From Cytospora piceicola (taxonomy: Eukaryota > Ascomycota > Sordariomycetes > Diaporthales > Cytosporaceae): 64,000 bases of DNA. Within the stretch, counting starts at the first letter, position 1, and every line of letters begins with the position of its first letter. The notes under the pieces are model-generated. The model was not told where the DNA came from, did no database searches, and saw only the letters and a program-made list of their open reading frames with translations. The position numbers were made by a program, and so were the translations under genes. Positions 60,231 through 64,000 of the stretch are shown here, piece by piece. The stretch covers positions 62,001-126,000 of the forward strand of contig JALQBC010000021.1 in assembly GCA_023375675.1 (NCBI GenBank), given 5' to 3'.

Positions 60231-62328
60231 ATGTCTAGCATTACATCTGACGACATCTATATCGGTCTCTGGACGAATTGGTCCAAGGGGCAGGTTCTAG
60301 GGGCCACCATTACAGTGACCGCGACGACAGGAGTCATCCTCGCAGCCTTCATCGCTATTGTTGTCAACCTCGCCGTAGGTAATTTGTGGAATATGTTTGC
60401 TTACGGCATACACCAGACGCGTGCGACAGACTCGCAATGTCATCCTATGCTACGTCAGCAGCAAGTCATCCTGAAAAACAATACGACTCCTCTCGCTGCA
60501 GGTACTCGTCTCGCTCAAGTTATGTGGGCATGGGCATGGACAACCAATTCCCAAAAACCAGCCTTGTGGGCCTCTTCAATTCTTACAATATTCACATTGT
60601 TCTGTGCGTTGGGTGGTGTCACTGCCGGTATCTTCTCGTCCTCAATCATGGCCACCACCAATATCGAGGTGCTGCTGTCATCACCGAATTGTGGATTCTG
60701 GCAAGAGTGGGACAAATATTCCAGCCGGTTCTACCAGGATCAAATTGAGGGCAGCAGAGTGTATACTCGATGTTGCTACAATGCCACTTCACTCGGGAAT
60801 TGCAATGTGTTCGCGAAACCAATCATCGACTGGACCACTCGTCACGATGCCCCATGTCCTTTTGATGACATGTGCCTTGGAACAGCAATGGAGATGGATA
60901 CTGGACTGATTAACTCCAACTTTGTCCTGGGTATCAACTTTCCGGAGCAGGAACAATTAGATTTCAGACGAGTGACAACTTGTGCACCCTTGGTCCAGGA
61001 CGGTTATACCACTGCGGAGAACTCAACAACGATTCCGGGAGATCAGATGTTGCATTACAGCTACGGTCCCATCAATGAAAGGGGAATCATTATGCGCAAT
61101 ACTACATGGCAGGCGTCGCTATATGCGTCGAACTTGACAAATACATACACCTTAGGGTAAGAAATGGCAAAGAAAATAGTCTATAGCATTGAGTCTGCAG
61201 TTTTCGCTGACCTTTATCATTGTCCACAGAGCGGCCATTGCATACAGTGGCGATGAAGTATCAGACAGGCAGTTCAGCCCAATAGCAGCAATCAACCGCA
61301 GCGACGCCGACATAACGCTGATGTTCTTGGCTGGGAACAACGTCAGAAATACCAGCCCCGTTGATGATCCTATTTTCTCAGCACATAGAGTGATGGAAGC
61401 CTCTCACCATGACAATGCGTACTATTCGGACCGCGTCACTAGCGTTGTGGGATGCACTGAGCAGGTAAGTATCAAACATTTCAAGACATGCACACATGTC
61501 TCATATACCAGTCATTGTTTCTAACTACACCTCAAGTACCAATTTTGCAACCCATCAGGAAAGACATGTACCGAAATTACAGGCTTGGCCGAAGCTTTCG
61601 TATCTGGCCAGACCCAACTTCATCTGAACGCCGCCCAAAACGTCACCATGGAGGTCCTGTACCATACTGTCCGCTTTTGGGGTGCATCTATTCTGGTCAA
61701 TGTGAGGAGCTCTCCGCCGAACCTCCTGGCCTTGGACGATCTTGAAATTGATACCCAGACAAACCTTCCGGATAACCAGTGGCAAATCGAAGTTGAACAC
61801 TGGCACGCCACAGCTCTCGTTAACATACAGAATTGGCTTTTACAGCATGTCGTCGGACCTCAAAGTCCCGGTGCCAGACACCCAGCTAATAAACCAGCGA
61901 CAGATGCCGAGAGAGCAATATGCAAAGCTCAGAGAGTCATGGTGGCACAGGGGTTCAATAACGTTTCCCTCTTCGGCCTGATATTTGTTCTCGCTTTCGG
62001 GTGTGTCACAACTTTGCTCGGTCTCTTCATCGATGATATTGCTATCTTCATGGGTCAACTCTCAGGAAAGATACCAACGGGCCAATTGAGTTGGATTCGA
62101 GACGATGTTCTCCAGATTCAGCGGTTAGCCTACCAAGGACAATGCAACGAGCGATGGACGAGAATAGATGAGTACATCCCAATTGTAACTACAGATGGGC
62201 TTCTTGGCCCGTTGAAGGAAGGACCTTTTCCGGGCCAACTGTTCAAGACGGAGAGAAGAGCGTCGGCATATCGACAATGTGGGAACTTGGTCGGAGGTGC
62301 ACGGCCAGACCATACTTTTGAACAGTGA
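60231..62328 (+). CDS. Uncharacterised fungal multi-pass membrane protein
   Basis: Exons 60231-61156, 61230-61464 and 61537-62328 give 650 residues; introns have GT-AG ends and the second has a TTCTAACTAC branch. Predicted membrane segments: TATTGVILAAFIAIVVNLAV (about 30-49), ASSILTIFTLFCALGGVTAG (about 111-130) and a C-terminal LFGLIFVLAFGCVTTLLGLF. Between the second and last segments lies a long Cys-rich region with several N-glycosylation sites (NATS, NTTW, NLTN, NRSD), best explained as an extracellular domain. The junction block GCTEQYQFCNPSGKTC resembles a motif I associate with unnamed membrane proteins of plant-associated ascomycetes. No function can be assigned. Confidence 0.75.
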
Positions 62329-63439
62329 CTTAAAAACTGAGACTTGGTCTAGGTGACTTGTCGTGGGCTTGGCTAAGGCTTACTGTGGTTGCAGGTCCTC
62401 ATGAGATCAGGTACGACGAATATTAATCAGGTTGAACTGCCCAGGTGCCACATGAGTAGCCAAGTACTTAAAAAACTTGAAAATTCTACTTCCGATTGAG
62501 GTAACCTTGAATAATTCAAATCAGTCGTTCTGTATGCATGAGAGATGAGAGCAGTCTCAGTTTTATCGCCCCGTAGATACAGCAATTTCTCCGAGGATTT
62601 TGTTGGCCATTGCTCGTATTCGATGCGGGGGTTGGTATCAGTACTTAGTATTCAGGAGGGCGACTCGAGCCCATGCACTTCCTCATCATCTGCAACATTT
62701 GGGTCTGTTGGGGATTTACACTTCACTATCAAAGATAGGACAGAACAAGTTGAATGGTGGTTGTCGTGCTCGATGGCCCATTGAAATATGTATGTTTTGG
62801 CGAATATTTATGTGACACGATATTCTCCTGAAGCAACTGGGTATGACTGCATTATGCAACTATATTTACGGTTCCATCTGGAATACCACACTACAAGGAT
62901 CTAAGGTATTCCATCATTGATACTCTAGCTTGAGACGACGTCAGAGCCATGGTCAATGAATTCCATACCCCGCAATGAGCTGGCACGCTATACTGTTGAA
63001 GGATGTCTTCCCCGGACAGATCTGGGCTCCCGAAAATTTACCCCGGACTTTACTATTAATACCGAGGCACTGTCACTCCTCCTTCTCCTCCATATCCAGG
63101 GCTCTCAAAGCTTCTTGCCACTACCCTGTCGGAGCTGCGATTATCCGGGCAATTCCCCGGCACTTGGTAAACGTGCTCGATCTAGCTGCATTGTGTTGAT
63201 CCGAGTCTGCACTGAGGTTGCCTGTACTGGATCGAGGACCCAAAGTGACTGCAGCATGCATTTGAATTCTTAAAATCCGTCGAATTCATCTCGACCGGAC
63301 AAGGGAACTGCTGTCAAGTAGATATAGAACTCGGATACCCCCCCCCACCCCCACAAATCTTACTCTATCGAAGTTTACTTTCTATCTTCCGGCCATTTTC
63401 TTTCCCCGGCCAACTTACCCACTGAATCGAACAGAGAAG
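62329..63439. other. Spacer between membrane protein and MFS genes
   Basis: No supported gene. Contains a 9-C run (63338-63346) in the presumed leader or promoter of the last gene. Confidence 0.55.
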
Positions 63440-64000
63440 ATGTCATCTCCATCGTCGACGAAATTGGAGGAGGCCCAAGAGGCCACGTCCGTGCAGAATG
63501 AGTACGCGGTGAGACGCTCCTTAAGCTCCAAGCCACGCGAATTCATGGCGTCTGTCCAAACGACACGGCATCTAACACTAAACAGGATGAGACCCGATAC
63601 CTCTCCGAAGAACACAGGCAATACCTTCTCCAGAGACACGGCACTTTGGACCTGGACCCCATTCCCGACATGTCGGACGCCGACCCGTATAATTGGTCGC
63701 AGAAGAAGAAGATTACGAACCTGATAATCGTCGCCTTCCATGCCATGATGGGGACGTTCACGGCGGCCAGCATCATGGCCGCGTTCGTGGACATCGCGGC
63801 GGATCTTGACATTGAGGTGCAGACAGCCAGCTACCTCACATCATTGGTCATCGCCATCCTCGGCGGCGCGCCTCTGTTCTGGAGACCGCTCTCGCAGCGT
63901 TACGGACGCCGGCCCATATTTTTGATCTCGCTCGTCTGCAGCCTGGTCGGCAACATTGGCTGCGCCAAGTCGTACTCCTACGCCACCATGGCCTTGTGCC
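63440..64000 (+). CDS. MFS transporter, DHA1 type (5' part, cut by window edge)
   Basis: Exon 1 is 63440-63508, then a 77-nt intron (63509-63585, TCTAACAC branch) and exon 2 from 63586 to the window end, about 160 residues visible. Typical fungal DHA1 N terminus: a hydrophilic start, LDLDPIPDMSDADPYNWSQK before the first helix, then AFHAMMGTFTAASIMAAF, and the loop GRRPIFLIS (motif A position RPLSQRYGRRPIF). Members export polyamines, drugs or toxins; the substrate is not readable here. Confidence 0.85.

Overview
The window looks like nuclear DNA of a filamentous ascomycete, most likely a Sordariomycete. Genes on both strands carry short introns (about 53 to 226 nt) with GTAAGT-like donors and CTAAC/CTGAC branch points. 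The gene content is typical of moulds: a NACHT-WD40 NLR-like receptor, a PDR-type ABC pump, DHA1/DHA2/DAL5-type MFS carriers, a fungal bZIP factor, an Hce2-like secreted protein and a BTB protein. There are no rRNA genes, no CRISPR array, no intact transposon and no convincing functional tRNA. The species cannot be fixed from sequence alone.

Layout, left to right. An SDR oxidoreductase (-, 1474-2629) and the proteasome activator BLM10/PA200 (-, 3226-9252) follow a gene-free left end. A 2.9 kb spacer leads to a newly modelled two-exon, 97-residue membrane protein (+, 12139-12493). It converges on a SesB-like hydrolase/NACHT/WD40 receptor (-, 12890-17764), which is divergent from a RibD-type deaminase (+, 18313-18852) and a fructosamine-kinase-like protein (+, 19137-20576). 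A 4.8 kb gene desert with a tRNA-like relic precedes a DHA2 MFS carrier (+, 25372-27342). A bZIP factor (+, 29092-31297) converges on a LYR-motif protein (-, 31688-32776). The divergent pair MMS2/UEV (-, 33262-33955) and MON2 (+, 34534-40117) is followed by mitochondrial stomatin-like SLP2 (+, 40759-42136) and an Hce2-like secreted protein (-, 42820-43401).

The right third holds an unknown gene with an in-frame UAG (+, 45083-46135), a BTB-domain gene (+, 46970-48783), a 3.2 kb spacer with a minisatellite, a full PDR ABC transporter (+, 51962-56748), a DAL5-type MFS carrier (-, 57123-58854), a multi-pass membrane protein (+, 60231-62328) and the start of a DHA1 MFS carrier (+, 63440 to the window edge).

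Most genes are independent housekeeping units: proteasome capping, error-free DNA-damage ubiquitin signalling, Golgi/endosome traffic and mitochondrial membrane organisation. The accessory parts are the NLR-deaminase-kinase block and the transporter block at 52-64 kb. The most unusual signals are the UAG that splits a clearly continuous reading frame (a candidate for A-to-I recoding), GC-AG first introns in both members of the divergent MMS2/MON2 pair, a receptor whose first coding exon is probably just ATG, a bZIP basic region lacking the usual Asn, and a 10-bp palindrome recurring only between genes. All exon joins were derived by eye from splice signals and frame, without transcript data.
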